A DNA stretch of 13,907 nt from an uncultured Clostridia bacterium (GTDB taxonomy: Bacteria; Bacillota_A; Clostridia; TANB77; CAG-508): positions 1-13,907 of the forward strand of contig CANQZZ010000031.1 in NCBI GenBank assembly GCA_947628465.1, read 5' to 3'. Every line of letters begins with the position of its first letter. Position 1 is the first letter of the stretch. The notes beneath the pieces are model-generated. The model searched no databases, was not told the origin of the DNA, and saw nothing but the letters and a program-made list of their open reading frames with translations. Shown one piece after another: positions 7,721-13,907 of the stretch. Position numbers and translations under genes: made by a program.

Positions 7721-7824
7721 AAAAGTCACCTCTATTTTTTATTTATTTTTTTATTATTTATTATAATAAAATATAAATACTATTTTTTATTTTTCATATT
7801 TTTTATATTTTTAGTTTTTATTCT

Positions 7825-7863
7825 ATTAAAATATTATTTATATATTTAAAATAATATTTTAAT
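7825..7863. repeat. Perfect 15-bp A/T inverted repeat
   Basis: Positions 7825-7839 and 7849-7863 are exact reverse complements around a 9-nt loop; every paired base is A or T. No T run follows on the minus strand, so it is not a standard terminator for the flanking genes. Confidence 0.6.
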
Positions 7864-7902
7864 TAAATTTTATTTTAAATTAATTAGATTGTTAATACTT
7901 TA

Positions 7903-7921
7903 ATTTGATAAATTATCAAAT
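7903..7921. repeat. 19-bp palindrome ATTTGATAA-A-TTATCAAAT
   Basis: Two exact 9-bp arms surround one central base. The short spacing fits a dimeric repressor site better than a hairpin. It overlaps a weak promoter candidate for the YhaN-like gene. The function is unknown. Confidence 0.45.
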
Positions 7922-8221
7922 AATTTTTTTCACTTTTTAAAATTAACATAATGTTTTAGTTTCATTTAATTTACATAATTTTTTAATCTATCTTTTAAAA
8001 TTGTACCTGTTTCATTTTTAATTTTGATTTTTATCTTTAAGTTTTAAAATTTGTTTTTCAAATTATTTTTTGTCTAAAACGTCATTTGACAAATTTTACT
8101 CATTTCTTTCTGTTTACATAATATTTTAAGCTGTTTTTACTCAATTTTTAGTTTCTAAAGTCTTTCTGTTCAATCTTTGAATTAATGCTTCTTTTTATTT
8201 ATTTCCCATAATTTTATAAAG

Positions 8222-8230
8222 TTATCCACA
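8222..8230 (+). promoter_or_regulatory. Perfect DnaA box (TTATCCACA)
   Basis: TTATCCACA is the strongest form of the DnaA box consensus TTATNCACA. It is the only one noticed in the window and sits beside about 500 bp of very AT-rich DNA. A single box away from dnaA/dnaN is more likely a titration or regulatory site than the origin. Confidence 0.5.
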
Positions 8231-8279
8231 GGCAGAATTTCGGTGTTTTTTTACCAGTTTTTTACTTTTAAATCTTTTT

Positions 8280-9431
8280 CTACTCAAATGAATTTAATCC
8301 GACTTCTATTACCTTTTTTGATACTTCTTCATCAATCTCACCTTGTTTTACTTGCTCTAAAACTTTCTTTACAAAAATTCCTTTTAGGTTGTTTTGCTTT
8401 GCCAATTCGTCAATGTCGTATTTAATTTTTGTTTCATCTTTTATTTTTAATATGTTTTTGTTTGAAGCAAGTTTACATAGTTCGTTTTCATTTATTTCTA
8501 TATTTTTACTTCCTTCTAATATTATTTTTAAAAATATATTTTCATTTTCTTTTATTGAATTAATTTTTTCAATTAATTCTTCTTCGGAATAAATTTCTGA
8601 AATATTTATATTTTTTTCTTCAAAAATTCTATTATCTAATTTAATAAAATCTATTTTTATTTTATTTTTATTATTTAAATTTATTTTTTCATTAATTAAA
8701 TAATTATTTTCTTCGTTATTTTTATTATTATTTATTTTTTCAGTATTTTTTTCTATATTAACGTCAAGCATTCCATGCTTACCTAATTCATCAAATCCAA
8801 ATGAAATCATAGAACCTGGATAAATAATATTATTTTTATTTTCTTCTGTTCTTTTGTGTATGTGTCCAAGCGCTATATAATCAAATCCTATTTCTTTTAA
8901 TTTATTTGTTGTAATAGGATTATATTTTAAATCTATTTTTTTACTTGAATCTAATGCACCATGTACTAATAAAATATTTATTTTATTTTTATTTTCTATT
9001 TTTATTTCTTCCACTTTAGAATTTGCACAATAAAAGTCACTAAAACCATATCCATAAATGTCTACATCTTCTAATTCTATTCTTTTTATTTCATCAGAAA
9101 ATATAGTTACATTACTATTCCAATTAAATGTATTATATACAGAATTTTTTAAAAATGGATCATGATTACCTGGAGAAATAAATATTTTTGTATCAGGTAT
9201 CGTTTTAAATAGATTATTAATAAACTCTATTGTGCTTTCGCGAATATTGTCTTGGTCATATAAATCCCCTGCTATAAATAAATATGGAATTTTTTCTTTT
9301 TTTATATATTCTATTGCATTTTTAAACGCTTCCCTTTGCTCTAGTCTTCTTTTTGTTCCAAAATCTCTTTTGTCTGTTAATACCTTAAAAGGACTATCAA
9401 AGTGGATATCTGCCATATGTATAAATCTCAT
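8280..9431 (-). CDS. YhaO/Mre11-like metallophosphoesterase (DNA repair nuclease)
   Basis: This calcineurin-like phosphoesterase is of the SbcD/Mre11 type and is predicted to be a Mn-dependent DNA nuclease. Metal ligands are in order: D8 and H10 in MADIHFDSP, D56 in AGDLYD, N89 and H90 in SPGNHD, H157 in LLVHG, and H190 and H192 in ALGHIH. Residues about 229-262 are a low-complexity Asn/Lys/Glu stretch in place of a more ordered capping segment; the C-terminal part is an alpha/beta tail ending KVIEVGLNSFE. At 383 residues it is close to B. subtilis YhaO (about 408). The ATG start follows AAAAAAGGAGA at good spacing and lies 15 bp after the yqeK stop, so the two are probably cotranscribed. The YhaN-like ATPase downstream is the expected partner. 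Confidence 0.87.
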   Translation of the reverse strand: MRFIHMADIHFDSPFKVLTDKRDFGTKRRLEQREAFKNAIEYIKKEKIPYLFIAGDLYDQDNIRESTIEFINNLFKTIPDTKIFISPGNHDPFLKNSVYNTFNWNSNVTIFSDEIKRIELEDVDIYGYGFSDFYCANSKVEEIKIENKNKINILLVHGALDSSKKIDLKYNPITTNKLKEIGFDYIALGHIHKRTEENKNNIIYPGSMISFGFDELGKHGMLDVNIEKNTEKINNNKNNEENNYLINEKINLNNKNKIKIDFIKLDNRIFEEKNINISEIYSEEELIEKINSIKENENIFLKIILEGSKNIEINENELCKLASNKNILKIKDETKIKYDIDELAKQNNLKGIFVKKVLEQVKQGEIDEEVSKKVIEVGLNSFE

Positions 9432-9446
9432 GTTTAATCTCCTTTT

Positions 9447-10013
9447 TTAATTATTTTTTTGTTTTAATATATAATTTCTTGCAATTATTCCATTAATATG
9501 TATTTGTGCCTTTTTTTGGATTTGAAGCTGTATTTTTTTATCTAATATATATAAAACTGCTTCATCTATACTTTTACTTGCTATTTCATTTAAATACTCT
9601 AAATCCTCAAAATTTCTATCCTTGCTAGTTCTATCTGCAATGAATAAAATTTTAGAATATATATCCATATCCTTATTTCCTGTTGTATGATTTGCTATAG
9701 CTTGTCCCATACTTTCGGTAAAACCAAACTTCTTCATTGATATATCTTTACCTATTTTTGCATGAAGAAGTGCAGTATTTTCTCTTTCTGTTTCGTCTAT
9801 TTCAATATTATTATCTTTGACATATTTTAATTTTTCTTCTTCTGGTATTTCTTTTGCCACATCATGTGCAATTCCTATTTTTTTTGCTATTTCTATATCT
9901 GCTCCATATTTTTTTGCTAATTCTTCTGACCTCTCCATTACACATACACTATGATAATATCTTTTTTCTGATAACTTATCTTTTATATAGTTTTGTATAT
10001 CTTCTAATTTCAT
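9447..10013 (-). CDS. yqeK: YqeK-type HD-domain hydrolase (symmetrical Ap4A hydrolase)
   Basis: YqeK enzymes split diadenosine tetraphosphate into two ADP. The 188 residues keep the HD-domain metal ligands: H21 (KRYYHSVCV), H50-D51 (IGIAHDVAKE), H84 (LLHAKIG), H109 (IANHTTG) and D127 (FIADRTS), and the length is typical. In Bacillus the gene sits in a nadD-yqeK-rsfS cluster; here neither neighbour is seen, and it follows ddl and precedes the YhaO-like nuclease. The ATG start has AAAGGA about 8 nt upstream. An 80-bp gap with a hairpin separates it from ddl, and no clear promoter is seen in the rest of that gap, so partial read-through from ddl is likely. Confidence 0.88.
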   Translation of the reverse strand: MKLEDIQNYIKDKLSEKRYYHSVCVMERSEELAKKYGADIEIAKKIGIAHDVAKEIPEEEKLKYVKDNNIEIDETERENTALLHAKIGKDISMKKFGFTESMGQAIANHTTGNKDMDIYSKILFIADRTSKDRNFEDLEYLNEIASKSIDEAVLYILDKKIQLQIQKKAQIHINGIIARNYILKQKNN

Positions 10014-10041
10014 TTAAAAAATCCTTTCTACTTATTCAATT

Positions 10042-10080
10042 TAAAGTATGGGATTAATTTTATTTTTCTCCCATACTTTA
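10042..10080 (-). terminator. Hairpin between ddl and yqeK, probable weak terminator
   Basis: TAAAGTATGGGA (10042-10053) pairs perfectly with TCCCATACTTTA (10069-10080) around a 15-nt loop. On the minus strand it is followed by AATTGAA rather than a clean T run, so termination may be partial. It could instead protect or process the mRNA between the cell-wall genes and yqeK. Confidence 0.5.
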
Positions 10081-10093
10081 CTTTTAATTAATT

Positions 10094-11278
10094 TTATTTT
10101 TTTATTCCTTTAATTCCATTACCCATAGCTAAAATATTTTGATTATATGAATATGTTCTTTTTTCTCTTTCTCTTTTCCTTTTGAAAGCATTCTCTATTA
10201 ATTCATCTAATTCTTTTTCAAAAGATTTATCTGTTGCTTCCCATAAATAATATGATAATGCTCCAGGAATTGTATTAATTTCATTAACATATATACTATT
10301 GTCTTCCATATCTATCATAAAATCAATTCTTGCAACTCCACTACATCCTAATATCTTAAATGTTCTAACTGCTATGTCTTGAATTTTTTTATTCATTTCT
10401 TCTGGTATATCTGCAGGAACTTTCCTTTGCAGAGTTGCCATTCCTTTTGAACCACCTGTTTTAGTTTTGCTTCCTCCTATATATTTGTCGTTATAACTTA
10501 ATATTTCATCACTACCTATTGGTTCTTCGCATGTAGATGGAATAGCATCTATCATGTTACCTAATACTGAACAGTTTATTTCTTTTAAATTAGTTATAGC
10601 TTTTTCTACCATTATTCTATCTGAAAAATCCATTGCAAATTCAATAGCATCTTTTAATCCTTCTCTATTGTTTGCCTTTTTAATCCCCACACTTGAGCCT
10701 AAATTTCCAGCTTTTACTATAACAGGATATATTAATTTTTCTTCAATTTCTTTTATATATTTGTCTTCATCTTTTATATAATCTAAGGAATAAAAAGCAA
10801 TATAGTCTAATGATGGTATGTTTTGTTCTTTTAATATTCTTCTCATCATTATTTTATCCATTCCTATGCTAGATGCTAAAACATCTGGTCCAACATATGT
10901 TGCCCCTAAAATCTCTAAAAATCCTTGTATTGAACCGTCTTCGCCATTAGTTCCATGCATTATTGGAAATGCAACATCTATTGTATTTATAATGTTACTA
11001 GAAAACATTTTATTATTTACTCTTAATATATTTATGTTGTTTCCATTATTAACGCATACAACTTCTTCACAATTTTTAATTAATTTTTCCATATCTTTAT
11101 ATTCTTTTAAATCAAATAACTTTTTGCCAGTATACATCTTACCATTTTTACTAATATATATTGGTATTATTTCATATTTATCTTTGTTAAGGCTAGTTAT
11201 TGCTTGATTTGCAGTTATTATTGATATTTCATGTTCTACTGATTTCCCTCCGAAAAATATTCCTAATTTAATTTTCAT
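10094..11278 (-). CDS. ddl: D-alanine--D-alanine ligase
   Basis: Ddl is a cytoplasmic ATP-grasp enzyme joining two D-Ala to make the dipeptide that MurF adds to UDP-MurNAc-tripeptide. Motifs are IFFGGKSVEHEIS (7-19), HGTNGEDGSIQG (108-119), ATP-binding VKAGNLGSSVGI (188-199), the omega loop SYNDKY and following GSKGMA (261-280), and metal-binding RIDFMID (317-323) and VNEINTIPG (331-339). The Tyr-containing omega loop suggests D-Ala-D-Ala rather than D-Ala-D-Lac, but this is an inference. The start chosen is the ATG at 11276-11278 (394 residues), since the SD AAAGGA directly abuts the ATG three codons upstream. The gene begins 15 bp after murF, the enzyme using its product. A basic C-terminal tail (KRKREREKR onward) extends past the usual end. 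Confidence 0.95.
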   Translation of the reverse strand: MKIKLGIFFGGKSVEHEISIITANQAITSLNKDKYEIIPIYISKNGKMYTGKKLFDLKEYKDMEKLIKNCEEVVCVNNGNNINILRVNNKMFSSNIINTIDVAFPIMHGTNGEDGSIQGFLEILGATYVGPDVLASSIGMDKIMMRRILKEQNIPSLDYIAFYSLDYIKDEDKYIKEIEEKLIYPVIVKAGNLGSSVGIKKANNREGLKDAIEFAMDFSDRIMVEKAITNLKEINCSVLGNMIDAIPSTCEEPIGSDEILSYNDKYIGGSKTKTGGSKGMATLQRKVPADIPEEMNKKIQDIAVRTFKILGCSGVARIDFMIDMEDNSIYVNEINTIPGALSYYLWEATDKSFEKELDELIENAFKRKREREKRTYSYNQNILAMGNGIKGIKK

Positions 11279-11293
11279 ATATACCATTCCTTT

Positions 11294-12847
11294 CTATAAA
11301 TAATTATCTGGTAAATCATTTTCAAATAATACTACTGCATTTTCATCAATAACATTATTCATTTTATTTATTGCATCATTTAAATCTGTAGCAACATATA
11401 CATTATTTTCATTATATTTTTCTTCTAATATTCCATCTAAAATTGGTTTTGCTTGTTTTTTACCAACTAAAATTATATAATCACAAGCTTTAGCTGCTTG
11501 CCTTCCCAATTCTTTATTATATATTTCTATTTTTTCACCTAAATCAACAATTCCTGGAGTAATTAATATCTTTTTTCTGCCTTCAAAATTTTTAAGTACA
11601 TCTAATGCCATTTTTGCACCTTTTACATTAGAATTATACGCATCATCTATGATAATTGCTCCATTAGCATTTCTTTTCAATTCTAATCTGTGTGTAACTG
11701 GTTTTAAAAATCTAATTCCTGTAATTATTTCTTCTTCTTTTAATCCTAATTCATAACAAACTGCTACTGCTCCAACAATATTAATTATATTATGAATTCC
11801 TAATAGTTTTGTTTTTACACTAATTACTTTATTATTTTTTAAATGGATATTAAAATTAGAACCTGATTCATTAATATCTATATCTGTAGCATAATAATCA
11901 CACATATTGCTAATTCCAAATTTTATATTATTATTATCAAAATTAATTTGCTTTATATTTTCATCTTCAAAATTAACAAATGATTTTCCTTCTTGAGGTA
12001 AGCTTTCTATTAATTCCATTTTTGTTCTTTTTACATTTTCTATTGTTTTAAACGTTTCTAAATGTTGTGGTCCAATAGCTGTTAATATTCCATATTGTGG
12101 CTTTACTAAATTGCAAATCTCTTTTATATCTCCTATATTTTTTGCTCCCATTTCGCATACAAATATTTGATGAGTATTATCTAATTTTTCATTAATTGTT
12201 CTTACTACTCCCATTGTTGTGTTATAGCTTTCTGGTGTTATCAAAGTATTATATTTTTGTGATAATATTGAACCTAATATATACTTTGTACTAGTTTTTC
12301 CATAGCTTCCTGTAATTCCAATTATTTTTAAATTTTCATTTGATTCTAGTTTTCTTTTTGCCATATTATAATATTTTAATTGTATTGCCTTTTCTACTGG
12401 TGAATTTATTACATTAATTAATAAAATAAATAAATATGTAAAAATAGTTATAATATTTAATAAAATAATTAAGTAAATATTATTAAATAAATTTAATAAT
12501 ATTCCTACAATTATTAATATTATAATTTCTGTCAAATACATTCTTTTTATTCTAGATGTCACAACTAATGGTTTTTTTTCTATATATTTGTTTTTAAATA
12601 AAAATAATATTAATATACAAATTATATTGATTATTAATCCTATTTTTAAATTAAAAATTACTGCTATACTAGGTATTAATAAAATTAATTCTTTTATTTT
12701 TATTATTTTATTATTTTTTATCCATTTAATATATCTCTCATTTTTATACGACTCTAATTGTAACATGTGATATGCATGTCTAGATTTATTTAATATATAT
12801 ATGTATAAAATTACAAAAAATATATTAATTAATATATAATTATTCAT
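11294..12847 (-). CDS. murF: MurF-like Mur ligase with an N-terminal membrane domain
   Basis: This is predicted to add D-Ala-D-Ala to UDP-MurNAc-tripeptide. Residues 1-150 hold about five hydrophobic segments (near 3-19, 50-66, 68-85, 104-121, 124-146). The Mur ligase ATPase domain follows: P-loop GITGSYGKTSTK (177-188), ESYNTTMG (206-213), EMGA (232-235, typical of MurF), GPQHLETF (259-266). The C-terminal domain has RLEL (387-390), DDAYNSN (401-407) and TPGIVDLGE (430-438). The usual MurF N-terminal domain that holds the UDP-sugar (about 80-100 residues) is not recognisable; the membrane region joins the P-loop domain almost directly. The protein ends LFENDLPDNYL. It starts at an ATG after AGGGGG, 8 bp after the hydrolase stop and 15 bp before ddl, so it is in one operon with them. 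MurF is the likeliest role; another Mur ligase activity is possible. Confidence 0.82.
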   Translation of the reverse strand: MNNYILINIFFVILYIYILNKSRHAYHMLQLESYKNERYIKWIKNNKIIKIKELILLIPSIAVIFNLKIGLIINIICILILFLFKNKYIEKKPLVVTSRIKRMYLTEIIILIIVGILLNLFNNIYLIILLNIITIFTYLFILLINVINSPVEKAIQLKYYNMAKRKLESNENLKIIGITGSYGKTSTKYILGSILSQKYNTLITPESYNTTMGVVRTINEKLDNTHQIFVCEMGAKNIGDIKEICNLVKPQYGILTAIGPQHLETFKTIENVKRTKMELIESLPQEGKSFVNFEDENIKQINFDNNNIKFGISNMCDYYATDIDINESGSNFNIHLKNNKVISVKTKLLGIHNIINIVGAVAVCYELGLKEEEIITGIRFLKPVTHRLELKRNANGAIIIDDAYNSNVKGAKMALDVLKNFEGRKKILITPGIVDLGEKIEIYNKELGRQAAKACDYIILVGKKQAKPILDGILEEKYNENNVYVATDLNDAINKMNNVIDENAVVLFENDLPDNYL

Positions 12848-12855
12848 TATTCCCC

Positions 12856-13620
12856 CTATTTTTTATCGTTTTTCAAAAATTCATCTAATATTAATAAGCA
12901 TTGATTTAGTCTATCTAAATATGAAAAATGTCCAGCTCCTTCTAATACTGCAATTCCACTGTTGGGAATTAGTTTTTCCATTTTTTTTGCATCTGATAAA
13001 GGTGTTGCAGTGTCTTTATCTCCCCAAATCATTAGTGTTGGAACATTTATGTTTGGCATAATATTTTGCTCATCCTCATTCAATATAATATTCATAGTTT
13101 TTCTTAACACTTCCGGAGAAGCTTTATAGTCTGAAGATCCAAATTTATTTAATGCTTTCTCTCTTAATGGTTCTAATTTTTTTGGAAATATTTTTACTAT
13201 ATTTTTTACTAATTTAAAAGAATATACTTTTAAATAATATGATAATTTTCTTTTTGGTTTTATACCTGCACTATCGATTAGTACTATTTTATTAATTCTT
13301 CCTAAATTTCTTCCAGCATAATTTATAGTCATTCTTCCCCCATTTGAATGCCCTATAAGAATTGGATTCTCTATTTTTAATTCATTAATAAAATCTGATA
13401 AAAAATCCCCGAAATCATTTGTATTCATCGGTCCATCTGGCAAATCACTTTTTCCAAATCCTATTATATCTACATTGTATACTTTAAAGTTTTTAGCTAG
13501 ATGTTTTTGCAACGGCTTCATTGTTTCTAAAGATGCAAGCCAACCATGTAATAAAATTACAGGTTTTCCCTCTCCTTCAACTTCATAATTTATTTGTTTA
13601 TTTTTTATCATTACTTTCAC
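12856..13620 (-). CDS. Alpha/beta hydrolase, substrate unknown
   Basis: This is a soluble alpha/beta-fold serine hydrolase of 254 residues. It shows the oxyanion motif LLHGW (23-27), the strand and turn DIIGFGKSD (51-59), the nucleophile elbow GHSNGG (90-95, Ser92), a basic cap region (about 120-165), the acid in WGDKDTATP (near 200-208) and the catalytic His in GAGHFSYLD (near 226-234). No signal peptide is seen. It is the first gene of a run with murF (8 bp gap) and ddl, so a link to cell-wall precursors or lipids can be suspected, but the sequence does not reveal the substrate. The start is GTG at 13618-13620 with TGGTGA 6 nt upstream; an ATG three codons later is also possible. Confidence 0.85.
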   Translation of the reverse strand: MKVMIKNKQINYEVEGEGKPVILLHGWLASLETMKPLQKHLAKNFKVYNVDIIGFGKSDLPDGPMNTNDFGDFLSDFINELKIENPILIGHSNGGRMTINYAGRNLGRINKIVLIDSAGIKPKRKLSYYLKVYSFKLVKNIVKIFPKKLEPLREKALNKFGSSDYKASPEVLRKTMNIILNEDEQNIMPNINVPTLMIWGDKDTATPLSDAKKMEKLIPNSGIAVLEGAGHFSYLDRLNQCLLILDEFLKNDKK

Positions 13621-13680
13621 TTTATTTCACCACAACTTTTGGTATTTACTAATGTTTATTATATTTCTATATATTTTATA

Positions 13681-13715
13681 ACATTTTTTTATAAATGAAA
13701 AGACTTTATACATAA
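13681..13715 (-). promoter_or_regulatory. Weak promoter candidate for the hydrolase-murF-ddl operon
   Basis: On the minus strand TGT-TATAAA resembles an extended -10 about 60-70 bp upstream of the GTG, with only a poor -35 (TTTTCA or GTCTTT) ahead. Nothing better was found between the operon start and the hairpins at 13799. It is recorded as the best available candidate. Confidence 0.25.
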
Positions 13716-13739
13716 ATATGTGCTTATACTTATTAAAAA

Positions 13740-13775
13740 ATCAACAGATTCATTATCTATTAGTTACATCAACAG
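13740..13775 (-). repeat. Direct repeat of CTGTTGAT with an inverted partner
   Basis: ATCAACAG occurs at 13740-13747 and 13768-13775 (plus strand), 28 bp apart. Its inverted form occurs as ACTGTTGA at 13835-13842, so the second copy (TCAACAGT, 13769-13776) and the inverted copy bracket the hairpin at 13799-13832. Such spacing could be a regulator site upstream of the cell-wall operon, or the copies may simply pair to extend the hairpin in RNA. Confidence 0.4.
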
Positions 13776-13798
13776 TATAGAAATAAAATAAAATAAAA

Positions 13799-13832
13799 GA
13801 GCATCTCTTATTAAATATAATAAGAGATGCTC
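13799..13832 (-). terminator. Strong Rho-independent terminator of a gene beyond the right edge
   Basis: GAGCATCTCTTATTA (13799-13813) and its exact complement (13818-13832) form a 15-bp stem with a 4-nt loop. On the minus strand it is followed by TTTTATTTTATTTTATTT. It faces away from the hydrolase operon start, so it would end a minus-strand transcript coming from outside the window, or attenuate read-through into the operon. Confidence 0.8.
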
Positions 13833-13843
13833 AGACTGTTGAC

Positions 13844-13872
13844 AAAACCCCAGATATTTTTTCTGGGGTTTT
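13844..13872. terminator. GC-rich hairpin next to the right edge, probable terminator
   Basis: AAAACCCCAGA (13844-13854) pairs with TCTGGGGTTTT (13862-13872), an 11-bp stem with a 7-nt loop and T runs on both strands. It lies 11 bp from the next hairpin, so the two form a tandem terminator for a minus-strand gene outside the window; it could also act in the plus direction. Confidence 0.6.
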
Positions 13873-13907
13873 CAATATTTTTAGTAAAATTGTAATTTTA
13901 AAATTTA

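Larger units (their letters stand above)
7721..8279. other. AT-rich intergenic region, about 560 bp, no gene seen
   Basis: No open frame with a ribosome binding site was found on either strand; stops are frequent in all frames. The region is mostly A and T. It contains a 15-bp perfect inverted repeat (7825-7863), a 19-bp palindrome (7903-7921), three copies of ACATAATnTTTTA (7946, 7973, 8116) and one perfect DnaA box (8222-8230). It separates two genes that are normally adjacent, so it could be decayed coding sequence, the remains of an insertion, or a regulatory or structural region. The promoter of the YhaN-like gene, if separate, must lie here; TTGATA-16 bp-TATTAA on the minus strand around 7895-7920 is a weak candidate. 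Confidence 0.6.

Noticed and set aside
8041..8220. Decayed gene on the minus strand in the AT-rich gap
   Set aside because: Short open runs such as KEALIQRLNRKTLE occur but break quickly, with no ribosome binding site and no family resemblance.
7721..8279. Chromosomal replication origin
   Set aside because: Only one DnaA box is seen and no dnaA, dnaN, rpmH or gidA/parAB genes are nearby; AT-richness alone is not enough.
13839..13844. Plus-strand TTGACA as a promoter -35
   Set aside because: No -10 at a proper distance, it overlaps the terminator hairpins, and no plus-strand gene follows in the window.
1..13907. CRISPR array, insertion sequence, tRNA or rRNA gene
   Set aside because: No regularly spaced repeats, transposase, terminal inverted repeats, or tRNA/rRNA motifs were seen on either strand.

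Overview
The window is a very AT-rich stretch of chromosome from a low-GC Firmicute, most likely an uncultured spore-forming member of the Clostridia. The evidence is the order ftsA-ftsZ-spoIIGA-sigE, strong AGGAGG-type ribosome binding sites with frequent TTG/GTG starts, and A/T-ending codons throughout. Every complete gene lies on the minus strand. Only the tail of a TrmL-type tRNA methyltransferase at the left edge is on the plus strand.

Read in the direction of transcription (right to left), the layout is as follows. (1) The right edge (13621-13907) has two hairpins that look like terminators of a gene outside the window, then a leader region. (2) A compact run encodes an alpha/beta hydrolase, a membrane-anchored MurF-like ligase and D-Ala-D-Ala ligase (ddl), which supply the D-Ala-D-Ala end of the peptidoglycan stem peptide. 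A hairpin separates ddl from yqeK (HD-domain Ap4A hydrolase type) and a YhaO/Mre11-like nuclease. (3) About 560 bp of extremely AT-rich DNA with no gene carries one perfect DnaA box. (4) A YhaN/SbcC-like ATPase with two membrane segments follows, the usual partner of the YhaO-like nuclease. (5) prfA (release factor 1) has its own consensus promoter and a terminator. (6) The division genes ftsA and ftsZ follow, with a consensus SigA promoter and a perfect Spo0A-box match upstream of ftsA and a terminator after ftsZ. (7) The sporulation pair spoIIGA-sigE ends tail to tail against trmL.

The most interesting observation is that both spoIIGA and sigE, which act together in mother-cell sigma activation, are broken by exactly one +1 frameshift. 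Both shifts fall at the same tetranucleotide, C-GGA. In the incoming frame the codon at the break is CGG; in the resumed frame it is GGA (Gly). By manual reading these are the only two in-frame CGG codons among roughly 4,000 codons in the window, and the conserved sequence resumes immediately after each. This suggests programmed or tolerated +1 frameshifting at a rare or unassigned CGG codon. Recent pseudogenisation of sporulation genes and systematic sequencing or assembly error remain open alternatives.

Other points of interest are a MurF whose usual N-terminal substrate-binding domain seems to be replaced by a membrane domain, possible Spo0A control of ftsAZ, and the absence of sigG from its usual place after sigE.
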